Source of the DNA: Phorcus lineatus
Taxonomy: Eukaryota; Mollusca; Gastropoda; Trochida; Trochidae
DNA: 64,000 nucleotides
NCBI GenBank assembly: GCA_921293015.1
Contig: OV121088.1
Span: forward strand, 5,517,882-5,581,881
Direction: 5' to 3'
The notes under the pieces are model-generated. The model did no database searches and was not told the DNA's origin. It worked only from the letters and a program-made list of their open reading frames with translations. Below are positions 12,601 to 24,600 of this stretch, one piece after another. Numbering within the stretch: the stretch's first letter is position 1; every line of letters begins with the position of its first letter. The position numbers were made by a program, and so were the translations under genes.

Positions 12601-13550
12601 GTATCACAAACATCCAGCTGTTAATCTTTGTTATGCATTTGGAAGCTTTTGTTATCCAAGGCTTTCTGAAGGTAGCGTAATTAAAGCACGTTGGAGTAAT
12701 ATCCGTGGTGATTAAAACTAAGAACTGTTAATTGTTCAAGAAAGGTAACACTTCCCGTAGAGGGAGAGAAATGTATTTTCAAATCGAATCAGTGGCATTA
12801 AAAGATCATTAGTGATTTAAACCCCATCCCGCGTTGCGAAAATTACGCCATGATGTTCGGAGATGGGTTCTACCGAATTAACGAAATATACACTTTTTAG
12901 CTCATTGATTGCGGCTATTTGTTCTATTCTTTTTCTTCTGTCCTCTTTTTGTTTTAAGTTAATTTCCCGTTATCCGGGGCTGCTTCCTAAGCCATTTTGC
13001 TTTCATTTTGAAGAAATTCAATTTCAAATAACAAGTTAAAAATCTATTAATAATTAAAACCGCGGTTTCGTTGTTCTTTTCGTACCGAAGTATAAACATC
13101 GTTTTTGGCTACGACACAGATGGGAGGTATACGACTAATGAAACAATTTCGTATGTCATTGTATGGAATATTTCAACAATGTTTTCAATCTCTTTTAAAT
13201 TCAGATATCTTGTTCAAATCTATGATTTAGGGCAATTCATATTGCAAAGTATAATAATTGCTTACATCCTTTAGAATCTACAATTGATTTGTTTATTCAT
13301 TTTAACATTTGACAGAATGTCAAAAACTGCAACCGAATTATTACTTTTTTCGTTTCAACTCTACAGTCTGGTTCAGGTTGGAATACATGAAAGTAATGAA
13401 AATAATAGGTAAATAGTATCATTTCATCGTTACATCTTTTTATGTATGAGTATCTTAAGTATACTTATGTTGGAACATCGATCCGTTGTTGCACTAGTTT
13501 GTATTTTATTCATTGCTAAAAGTTCATGATATAAAATTAGATAGATAGGT
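9640..13550. other. 3' flank of tlx-A: gene-free, with balanced blocks
   Basis: AT-rich overall with no exon found. Three GC-balanced, repeat-free blocks stand out: 10830-11000, 11620-12240 (containing a 22-bp perfect palindrome) and 12560-12900. They may be distal regulatory elements. Two antisense frames at 11778-12125 have no recognisable domain. Confidence 0.45.
11953..11974. promoter_or_regulatory. 22-bp perfect palindrome
   Basis: TGTCCAATTCG followed by its exact reverse complement. It contains TCGCGA at the centre and two ATTGGAC/GTCCAAT arms. It may be a dimeric binding site. No function is established. Confidence 0.4.
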
Positions 13551-13634
13551 GATGATGATGATGATGATGATGACGATGACGACGACGACGACGACGACGA
13601 TGACAATGATGATGATGATGATGATGATGATGAT
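13551..13634. repeat. (GAT)n/(GAC)n microsatellite
   Basis: GATGATGATG grades into GACGACGACG and back. Confidence 0.95.
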
Positions 13635-14413
13635 TATCTTGAGTCTTTCCTGGATTCGTCGGTGAATTTTTATAATTCTTCGGCAAAATTTAAGTCAATT
13701 CACCATCTATTTTTCTAGATATGCATTGTATTCATGAGCTAAGATCATTGAAAACGTAACCTAAATGGTAAAATATTTCATTCCCAACACTAATCCTTCA
13801 CTTTTTAAGAGCTAAGTGGTACTCAAAGTACTTTCAATAAAATTTTAAGTGAAACATTTTTACACATGTAGTTGTGAAACATATGCTTCATAAACAAATT
13901 TATGTTAGTTTTTGTCTTACAATGCATAATTTTATCATTCAGTTTCATTTAAGTTTTTGTTATGTTTCGAATCGAATTCTGTTCAACATTAACAAAGAAT
14001 GTATACTGCGGCTAAAACATTGTTACGTCGACAGGTGTTCTACATGACAAGAAAAATATTCTTCATCAGAAATTTTTGTCCGCGATTTATTGTGCAAATG
14101 TAGAAACAAGGAGGACTTTTTTTATTTTACAGTGCGAAATCATTTTTATAGTAGTTTTAGTTATACTTTTATTCATCTTTTAATACTTTTAACAAATTTT
14201 TGCGTTTTGATATGCATTTTATCATACTTTCATGCCATAATATTTCGTTACTGTACCAAGATTTATTGATTCTAACCAGTTCAAGTAAATAAAAACAAGA
14301 AAAAAATAATATATATGTAATATTTTTTACTTCCTTCCTTCTTAAATGTCATGAAAATAAATAAATTATTTAACTTCAAAAATAAAAATGTTAAAAAATA
14401 TTGCAGTTTTATG
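13635..14413. other. Intergenic, nothing recognised
   Basis: AT-rich, no feature seen. Confidence 0.5.
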
Positions 14414-15212
14414 CATAGGGGCGTGTATCGCTTAGAAATAGCTTTAGAAAGACATATATACCTACAGCTGCATACCGAAAGTTTATTCACTTACCACTGA
14501 ATCGTATTGCAAATATCATGTAATTTGGGTTTCGTTTCAATGCCAATAGAATAACTTCAGCAAAACTGACAATGAATCACCCACTGTCCAAATGTGACAT
14601 AGCCATTCTTGCACTTCTTTTTTGGATCATCTGGTCTATGGTGCAAAAAATTCGAATTTTGGCATGTTGATAAAGACAAAGGGGGTCACATTTTCGAAAT
14701 TTCGATTTCGTTAAATGTCAAATAAAATTTCCCACATCGACTCTCTGAGATTAAAACCAACATAATCACATTGACTTTGTGTTAAGAAACAAGCGTGACT
14801 AATGTTTAAAGAAGTTGATAACTTGTAAAGGATTTTATGGAGAAAAATAAAAATAAGTGTTTTCGGAATTTTGACCCCTGGTCACTTCAATGACCTTCCA
14901 AAACTGTTACGGGTAATTGTGGGGTACGATAAACATTTGCCTTAAAGAAGAATCGATCTGCATATGTGTGTTGAAAATTCAATATTGTACGTTTGTTTTT
15001 CGCAACGCAACGATACCTCAAAGGTATCTCAAATTACATGATATTTGCACTAGTATATTTAGGTATGTGAACAAACTTTTGGCATGCAGCTGTATAGCCC
15101 CTACCCTAATAATAGTATCTTTCTCAAGCTTTTTCTAAGCGATATTATAAGGGAAGGGTCTATAGGTATATATGTCTTTCTAAAGCTATTCTTAAAGCGA
15201 TACACGCCCCTG
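14414..15212. mobile_element. Palindromic fold-back element interrupted by a CAGCTG MITE
   Basis: The left arm (AGGGGCGTGTATCGCTTAG..AAAGACATATATACC, to 14463) and right arm (GGTATATATGTCTTTC..GCGATACACGCCCCT, to 15211) are inverted over ~50 bp. With the MITE at 14465-15092 removed, pairing continues through CCCCTACCCTAATAATAG / TTATAAGGGAAGGG. The element would then be ~170 bp and almost wholly a hairpin. Confidence 0.75.
14465..15092 (+). mobile_element. CAGCTG MITE (copy inserted in a fold-back element)
   Basis: 628 bp, from CAGCTGCATACCGAAAGTTT to ..AAACTTTTGGCATGCAGCTG, flanked by TA on both sides (14463-14464 and 15093-15094). Opposite orientation to the copies at 7660 and 8260. The short frames inside copies resemble each other only because the DNA is repeated. 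Confidence 0.9.
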
Positions 15213-15340
15213 TGGTTTTATGTATATTCGATAGAGATAGTTATTTCACAGTGATGTGTTATTAGGTTTTGTGCTACAAATCATTAGTGATTGTGGTTAA
15301 CTTATATTGGCAAATCATATATAAATGCTAGTACAAACCT

Positions 15341-15397
15341 TTCTCTCCCAACAGACGTAGCTCCGTCATAAAGTCCTATACCTCTGTTGGGAGAGAA
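15341..15397. repeat. Hairpin with 15-bp perfect stem
   Basis: TTCTCTCCCAACAGA (15341-15355) and TCTGTTGGGAGAGAA (15383-15397) enclose a 27-nt loop. Origin unknown. Confidence 0.6.
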
Positions 15398-15682
15398 TGA
15401 GTACAACAATATTCAATATGAAATTTACAATATTTTTGTAATGGTACATAAAATCGATTGATCTACTTTTTGGTGTTGGTACTCGGTTTTGTTTCCTGAC
15501 ACTCGGTAACTAATAGATATTACAGGTGTCTTCCCTTGCATTAGGTCAAAGTGATTGTGTTATGTTTTTTTCTCAGGGATTGGAACTGAAATACTTTAAT
15601 CGAAATCTCTGGAAATCGGAATTACGAAAATATTAGGCCTTCTATATATTTCATCATTCCTAAAGCCTAATTTTCCACGAAA

Positions 15683-15745
15683 GAGTGAGTGAGTGAGTGA
15701 GTGAGTTATAGTTTAACGCCAATTGGGCAATATTTCAGCCAAGGT
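15683..15745 (+). mobile_element. SINE-like head with (GAGT)n
   Basis: (GAGT)6 is followed by TATAGTTTAACGCCAATTGGG and CAATATTTCAGCCA. This arrangement recalls abundant gastropod SINEs that begin with GTGAG repeats and a TTTA-GTTTTACGCC block. Only the 5' part is present. Confidence 0.45.
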
Positions 15746-16560
15746 TTATTTGAATTTGATATTTTCAATATGTGGAACCAGTGAGTGATGCTAATGTTTA
15801 TCAGCAATTATGGTATATAGGAACATATCAAGTAAACAAATTTTCATGACAATACTTTATGACCATCTTAAAGTTTACTAACATACAATATATGCAATAG
15901 AAATTCTCACTTTCTCAATTCATTAAAAAAATTTAGAGTAACATGTGCAACATATCGTCATATTTCAAATTTCAAACACAAAATCGTTTTAAGAATATAA
16001 TTCCAATTTATTCCAACAGACAAAATACAACAATACAAACACACCACTTGATGATGATAATAATGAAATGGGTATGACGTCATAGTAACATGTGAACTAG
16101 GAAGACAACAAGTTTCCATTGACACAAAACATCTGTTTGCAAAAGTGACAGAATAATTTTAAAGTGTATTAGAACTTAACAAGGTATCCCCTCAACTATA
16201 TGTTAAATCTTCCAATTATTCTACATATATGGTAAAAACTGTTATCCTACTATTAATTATGTTAATATATCAATTCAAAATTTTAATAAATCATGCATTG
16301 TATTTGCAATCATTTCAAATTACCAAAATGCTGAAATGTAATCTATTTCATTTGAAGATTTTAATTGACATTGATGTTTCAAACTCTTAGTCTTCCTTAT
16401 TTAATTTTCCCATAAGGTTAAAAGTTTAAAAGAGGAAATTTGTCTGCGAAAATATTGTATTTCAAACTTATCTATGGGACTATTTAGTAACTCAACTTCT
16501 TGTCTGTATCAATTGGCATAACTGAAAGTGCAAACAATTGAGAAATAAAGATTGACATAT

Positions 16561-16661
16561 AGCTCAAATAAATTATTCCGGAATCAGATTATGAACCGTC
16601 ATCTGACGATCGAATGTTAAACTATGCCACCAGTTCTTATTTGAAAATAAAACTAAACCTA
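16561..16661 (+). repeat. Diverged repeat, copy 1 of 2
   Basis: AAATTATTCCGGAATCAG, TCGAATGTTAAACTATG and CCACCAGTTCTTATTTG align in order with the segment at 17440-17535. Confidence 0.6.
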
Positions 16662-17439
16662 TAAAACAATAGAAAAAGTGAGACATCGTAAATGTGGGAG
16701 ACCAAAATATTTACTTAGTATAGATCTAGATTTGACATAACAAAAAAGCATATTTAATTCAACGAATGTGTTTGATATGAAATAAACATGAGAGTTCATT
16801 CTCTTCAAACAGAAGTAGCTTCTTCACTTGTTCCTGTACAAATCTCTGTTCTATATGTAATACGAGCTATCCTCAGGCTTCCGATAGGTTCCCATAGCGG
16901 CCAAATACGGAACTACCTTGCAGTATTTCAGACAATGAAAACACCTTATGCATAGATTACCTATTTGTTGTCACCGATGCCTATACAATGATGCAGTGGC
17001 TAAAGAAGACGACTGTGTGTTTTAAATAAAGGGTGTAACGGAAAAGTGTACATTCGAATAAAGTTGAGCTTTCCTTCAACACAAGGAAATAACTGAGGCT
17101 TCTCAAATGATCACTTACGAAACGGCGTTGCTGACTGCACAACAAACTTTTATCGTATCCAATCAGGCTTCTAGATTTCTAGACCGAGAAACGTTCGTAT
17201 TAGAACAGAGGTTCGTAAAGGAATTAATGACGAAGCTACCTCTGTAGGATGAGAATGATGAGAGATATATATGTAGAAAATGACTTAGGAAAATACGTGT
17301 TGATACGTCAAAATACAAACATATTTTAATAGCACTATTAATTATAACTCCATTCAATCGGCGAATAAACAATGTGTTAGCTCCATTCATCAACATATAG
17401 AGTGACCATTCTATACAGTCAGTGTTCAATCAAAAATAT

Positions 17440-17535
17440 AGTTCAATAAATTATCCGAAATCAGCTTATGAATCATCACGATGCTCGAATGTTTACCTAT
17501 GTCACCAATTCGTCTTTCAAAATAAAAATAAATCC
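17440..17535 (+). repeat. Diverged repeat, copy 2 of 2
   Basis: AAATTATCCGAAATCAG, TCGAATGTTTACCTATG and TCACCAATTCGTCTTTC align with 16561-16661 in the same direction. Confidence 0.6.
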
Positions 17536-18435
17536 CAGGGATCCATCGCACAATTCAAATACTAAGTAAACCTTAGCATATATATAATGATTGTTACATG
17601 CAAGCTTATTCACATGGAATAACAGGTTGTAATAATTTCAAAATATTTTTGATAAATCTATTATAGGTGATAACTGGTTGGAATTTTGCTTCACTGCTCC
17701 CAGCTTTTTCGTATCTCAAAGTACAAAGAGGGCGTCATTTACCGAAAGGATTCGAGGAAATCCTTAGTTTTATCCTTTTTATAATCTTCGAAAAAACACA
17801 TAACAGCAAGTTTTGAACCCATTGTCTTTCATAATGAAATGGACGCATAAATGCACAAAAAGATATGCCCCTCCGAAATACCCCCTTCAAACATAGCCTT
17901 AGTCTAATTGGACTTGGCATTTAAGAACATTGCACTATTACAAAATGATTTTTTTTGTTTCCTCATAAACTATAAGGATAAAAGAAGCCATTTAAGAAGA
18001 TATTTTTTTCCTTAAATTATCAGGATTCCTTGTTATTAAACAAATGCAAACTAATTTTAAAAACTACATTGTAAAATAAAAACCAGAAGGGAACTCATAA
18101 GAGGAGAGGAAGGCATTGCAGTCAAGCAAAGAATATTTGTGAATTGAGACCGGCGGTAATCCCCTTTGTGATCTAGACATTGACGGGTTTTTATGATTTA
18201 TCATTGTAGATGTCAATTTCAACTTTGATAATGTCATATCATAATCATTTGACTTTTTATAAATATGAACGACGAATCGAACTATTTGAAAGTTCTTTCG
18301 GTGGAAAAGGATCATATCAGCTCCCGATAAGTTTTCGAATCGTTCTTTCGTCACTTGTGTCAGGAACAGTTTTGTATTCGAACCCGCATTTAGACACCCC
18401 GAGGTTTGACAAGGTATGTTTGGAGTTTGTGCTGG

Positions 18436-18622
18436 TTATCCGTTTCCACGGGCCCCTTCCTCTGCCCATGGTTGGAGGTTCTGGAGCGCATTTAAAGAAG
18501 AGTTACTCATACACAGAGGGTCCCGGATGTCGTAAATCGTTTTACTTGCTTCCGCCTGTAACGACATCATCAACCTGTTTGCGGCTTGTCGTTCTGCCTC
18601 TCTCTCCTCCGCTGTCTGTCGC
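18436..18622 (-). CDS. Tlx: tlx-A exon 3 (end of homeodomain, Tlx tail, stop)
   Basis: It starts after TATTGCAG at 18623 and encodes [17 protein letters not shown], then a tail with DPLCMSNSS and ALQNLQPW, ending GNG-TAA at 18436. The tail matches the conserved C-terminus of TLX proteins. The exon is too short to stand out by ORF length and was found by reading through from the homeobox exon in phase. Confidence 0.93.
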
Positions 18623-21600
18623 CTGCAATATATTCATAGATAATCATATCTGTATAAATAATTATAGAGTGCGAGGCTAAAATATTTGATTGACGCAAGT
18701 TAGTTAAACCTATCAAAATCAAGAAAATCATAACAGCATTATCTCCAGGTAAATTCCAATTAGTGTAAAACTCAAAGATACTCTTGTTAATACAATGTAG
18801 AATTTGAAAAACGTTCTTGTTATTGCTTAGTTTTTAGGACTAATCAGATTTGTTTATGCAAATGTTGAAATAATTATTTTCAACATAAAAATCTCCAGGT
18901 GCATGAAACAACTTTTCCCAACAACATAACTTCTCTTATGATGGGGCAATACTATTAATTGTTCAAGCATGGAATGTTAAAAGCGATATTTATATCTAAT
19001 TCACTTTGCTTTATCAATACAATAAATTTTTGTTTAAAAAAAAGATCGATCTTTAAACTTAACAAAAATGAATTAAAAGTTAAACTACAAATTTAGGTTA
19101 CATTAGATTCCTTACCGATCTAACGGAGAAATCAATTTATCTAAGTTAGAGTTCAAATACGCTGAACAAATTAAATAAATGTGGTATTGTCAGACAATTG
19201 AATTCTCCCCATACACTCGGGTAATCTAAGCGATCTTTGAAGAGCATGAGTTATCTCCCTTGTCGCATTGGAGCCCAACCGTCAATATGTGAATTCACGG
19301 ATAAAAATTTAACTGAAGTTGTGTCGCCCCTAATTGATTCTTCACGACCGATGGGGTAAAGTAACAAAACCTTATCGTGTTAAGAATATACCAGCAGGGA
19401 TTTCCTTGGTTTCTTGTCCAGATTCGATTACTAATGTTTCGCTCATTGGGCTCGGATTAAAGATACTTTTAGAAAAGGTAGATAGGCGTTTAGATTTGAT
19501 AACTCAGTAGACCATTTGACTGTCTCTTTATACTTTTTTTCAGAAGCTTTTGAGAATAAAGAAAAAAAGGTCTAGACATCGCAATTTGAATTTGTAGAAG
19601 TTAATTGTATAAGTTGATCAGTTCGTCACTTGAAACTAGTGTCAAGTAATTGCTAAGGTCAAGTGGGAAATTTAGAAACTTTTCTGGATAAATGGCCTCT
19701 TTAGTTGAATTATTTCCACTTCCATAAGGTCGTCCTTGGAGAACATTTTGCAAGTATTCTAAGTATCAAGATATTTTTAATTTAAAGTAATCTTTTTTCG
19801 TTGGTGACTACTGCTTGTTTTGAAGACAGAAAATAGTAACTTACCAAAATATGCACATCTCTTGCTCAGACAATTTATTAAGGTATTTTAGATATAAATA
19901 TTTCATTTTTTACAAAGTATATTGGTTTGTTAATACCTGTGTTCACACTTGCACTATGCATTGTTTATATTGATGCTGTAATTACTAGATGGTTTGAAAA
20001 TGATTTCACTTTTTCAGAGATTTTGTATCGCATTTTATCTAAACCAAAGGCGAAATGATTTGTGTTTTGCGACACAAATTAGTAGATAGATAGTATAGAT
20101 ATTGATATCTGACGTTGACATTGTACGTTCTAGCATATAATAGTCCAAATGGTAAAATGGCAGAAAATGAAAGGAAAAACACATTAAAATACTTTCAGAA
20201 TACAAATACTAAATCTAACAAATAATGTCCATACTAGTACTCAATTTGTGAGATCGCTTCAGTACTGTTGAGAAATATTTTAAAAAAGCAAATTTATAAA
20301 GTTCATAATCTAACATATCTAACAGCCAAAATCGTTAACCAACAATTGTTAAAAATCACCCACACATCAAAAACGTAAAGTCACGAATACACAGTTTGTT
20401 TTAAAAAACACGCCTTGTTAGATTAAGCTTCATACTCTCAAGAGTTAGCAGTATGTCAAACAACATACCTCCATTTGGTTCGTCTGTTCTGGAACCATGT
20501 TTTCACCTGAGCGTCTGTCATCTTCAAAGCCTTGGCTAAAGCCGACCTCTCAGCCGAAGCCAGGTACTTCTGTCTGTGGAAGCGTTTTTCCAGTTCCATA
20601 ATCTGGAGTCTGGAGAATGAGGTCCGGGGTTTCTTTCTCTTTGGGGGAGTTCTGTTCTGGTAGGGATGCCCCACTCGCCGCACTACTGTCAACAAGAGCG
20701 CTGAGTTAATGAAAATGTATACAGGTGTTTATACTAATATATAGACTCTGAAAACTATGCCCAACTGGCCGCACTACTGTCATCAAAAGGGCTAAGTCAA
20801 TGACAATGAAAATGTATACAGGTGTATACTGATATATAGTCTCTGAAAACTATGCCCAACTGGCCGCACTATTGTCAACAAAAGCGCTGAGTTAATGACA
20901 ATAAAATTGTATACATGTGTATACTAATATATAGACTCTGAAAACTATGCCCCACCAGCCGCACTACTGTCATCAAAAAGGCTAAGTTAATGACAATGAA
21001 AATGTATACAGGTGTATACTGATATATAGTCTCTGAAAACTATGCCCAACTGGCCGCACTATTGTCAACGAGAGCGCTGAGTAAATGACAATAAAATTGT
21101 ATACATGTGTATACTGATATATAGACTCTGAAAACTATGCCCCACTAGCCGCACTACTGTCAACAAGAGCACTAAGTCAATAACAATGAAAATGTATACA
21201 GGTGTATACTGATATATAGTCTCTGAAAACTATTACCTCCATTATATGATTAAAACGAATTGGAATTGGAATGTCTTCCAATATCCTATTTTTCGGAAGG
21301 ATGTGACTTCTCAGCTTTGGGCAAAGTTTAGGTGAAATTGTTAAAGATCGGATAAGGGTTGGCCCGAGAGTGATGTAGGAAATAACGGTGCGAAATGCTA
21401 TTGAATGTAAAGTTAGAAGATGGTGTTGTTGTTCACGATGTCGCTGTAATGAAGTAGTACTATCATTTTTAGTATGTATGATTAGCAAATTTAAAATATG
21501 GAGTATGATAAAGTGAAAAATAAGAACGTTGATGTGGAGAGTATTATGAATGTTAGCAACTATTTGAAAGCATTTATCAACGTCGTCTAATTTTTAGAAT

Positions 21601-24600
21601 AGAAATAAAGCACATATATTGCATATCTCTCGATATTATTAACTATCCTTTAGATCCGAAAAAAATACGATATTAGCACTATTAAAATTCTGCTTACAAT
21701 CCTGAGCCAAAATAGGTTGTCACTATGTTATACCGTTAATGCAAAAGTAACTTATACTGTGTATGAGAAATTCCTTAATAAAGAATATTTCATCGTTAGT
21801 TCTTCCGTCAAGACATTAATGTATACCAAAAGCTGAACAAAATCCTAGTTTTTCAACAGTCCATATATTCACCTTTTGCGCTGAAATGAGTCCTACGATT
21901 TCCTTACATAGTATCTTATATAGTGTTTTCGGAAGTCCTAACTTTTGCATTATTGGTTGCGGGTCAATTGTAAAGATTAATACATATCATATTGCATCGT
22001 TAGACAGCTAAAGTCAGTCCAAATGTTCTCATATGCTCTCAATTTCAGCCTGAAAATGCGTGGTATAGAGCCTGAAGGTTAATAAAACGTAACGTGTGCA
22101 ACAACTGATGTTACATTTAAGATGAAAACGCCAATAGTAGGTGATATTGAGGGTGGCTGATTTCATTAGGAACAAATATTGGCATGACATATAATTGTAT
22201 GCTATTTCACTAAGAATGATGGGGTCGTTTGGTTTTATTTATGTGGTGTAATGTGGCCTTATGCGTTATGGTTTGGTGTGGTTTGCTTGGGTCTGTTGTG
22301 ATCTAGTTTGGTATGTTGTGGTACTAATATGATGTGGTTGGTGTGTCGGTGATGTATGCTTTATTGTCTTGTTCTATGGCCTGATGTGGTTATTTTGTAC
22401 TCTTCTTATTCAAAGTTTTATATTTGTGTTATGTGTCTGGTCCTTTATTTACACATTCTATTTTGCCTCATGCCTTAACGTTAAACACAACATTAAACTG
22501 TTTCCATGATGACGTCATGAGGCAGGTTGCACGTATCACTCAGCTCTACTGTATCACACGTTCGGCTGATGGAGTGATGTTTATTAATGTTTATATTTTG
22601 CAGCAACATTATCATGAACACTTTATAAACGTGAGGTAACCGGGCCAGAAAAAGTTAATATCTTGCTATGGTTTTTAATTATGATGTTTATGTTAAATTT
22701 TCTTATGGAGTGAAGCACTGCATCATTATTGTATGGGAAAGTGATATCTTCGTAAAGAAATAATCTCTCTCATAACATTTTTCAATATAAACAGAAAATT
22801 CTTCATTCATACGATGTTTTCATTTACATATCACCACTCTAATTTAATGTAAATACTTTCTACATAACGTCGCTTCATTAGTTTATTTTGAAATCTTCTT
22901 TCCACCATTTATTTCTGCTCGACTATTAATGATAAGGAAAAAATCATTAATATCGCCTACAGTTTTTTTTATAATAAAGACAAAATAAGTTATACGTGTT
23001 TACAGATTATCATAATTCACATCTAATCGTAATACGTTCACATAACATGGACCATCAACTATTTTACTTTTTTATAGTTTTTACCAATAATGTCTCAACG
23101 ATTGAAAATGATGTTATTAGTAAACATATGATAAATAATCAAAATCAAAATCAAAATAAGTAAATAAAATACAAGAAAATTAATTTGTGTGAAGTATTTA
23201 TTGTATGCCTTTTACCATTACGGAATATAACTGGAGGCTCTTTACTTGATGGGAGAAGACCGTTTTCATACATTATTCAAAAGCATTTAAGGATGCTTTT
23301 GATGTTTTCTGTGGTAGCCTGTCGATGAATAAAGAAGAATCATTTCGCACTCAGATTTTTTAGAGTAATTGCAGCTATTTCACTGGGCAAAATGAGCTCT
23401 GGACTATGTCAGTCGGAAGGATTGTCCCGTCGCTGTCCTATATAATGCATTGTTGGAATCGTCTCAAAAACATTAAGACGTATCTTTTGAAACAACATCT
23501 GAACTTTCTCTTTGGTATAAATCGACTCATGAATGATTTATTGCGTAGGTAAAGATGATTAGAAATAAAACAGCAGCAGCGATTTTATGAAATTAGAAAG
23601 TTGTTGGTATTTCGTGAACTTCATTTCTTTTTATGATTTCAGTAAAGTAATTTTCAAAATATTTGAATAACAATTTAAATTGCTGTATTTCTTACCTCCG
23701 TGTAGGAAAAGGTTGATATCGTGGCAGCTTACTTTACCATACATACTTGATACTCTATGCAATGTTAAATGATAACGTGAAAAGTATTAGAGATATTATC
23801 AATTTAATGACAAAGTATATAAACTATAATACCCTGATAACAAGTAGCCTTTCAGTCTTTAAAGAGCCACTCCACGAGTTGTTGGAGTCATTTATGCAAA
23901 ACTTAATCAATGGTGCCATTTGATCGCGAAGTATCGATTGTTACCTAAAGACACATTTTAAAGCTTATTGTTTTTTTACAGTGACAATATGAAGGTAGAA
24001 CGTCGCAATTATGATCGAAAACCGGACAGTGGCGCGCGTCAAATAGTTAAACGTAATTTTGGAGGCTTATCTAAAACATCCAGGAGGGCAGTTAGGAGTT
24101 GATAGTGTTTGTTAGGTTATATAACTAGTATCCATGAATATTGGACGTGATATCTACACCTCTGTGCATTTATAAGACTGTTTTTCGATTTTCATGCAAA
24201 ATCAGTATTTGTCACATGTGTTTTGGACATGAAAAGTTAAGATATTTTTATTTTATATCACCACCTATGACATTTATGTTCGCATCAAAGGTAAATAATA
24301 TGTTATGAAATCACGGAGTGGCTCTTTCAGTATTATAAAAATTCAAACATTTTCCTCAAAATGTGTCAACTGTTTAAAAATCACTTGATATCACTGAACA
24401 AAAGCAACACATGATAAGTGAGGTTTTGCATGACAGCCATAAAACTTAATATCGTCCACATTATTACACGATTACAGTAATGATATTGAGGTATGAAGAC
24501 AAAATATGAAGTGATAGAATTTGTTGTAATTGTCAATCATAGCGAGAGGATCTCCTTGAAATCCCAGAGCTATTAACACCAGTCAGTTGATGATCTTATC

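Larger units (their letters stand above)
15746..18435. other. Immediate 3' flank of tlx-A
   Basis: AT-rich. It presumably includes the tlx-A 3' UTR next to 18435, though no clear AATAAA on the gene strand was found nearby. It holds one diverged duplicated segment (16561 and 17440). Confidence 0.4.

Noticed and set aside
18210..18680. 156-codon plus-strand frame across tlx-A exon 3
   Set aside because: It overlaps the opposite strand of a real exon with conserved splice sites and has no domain.
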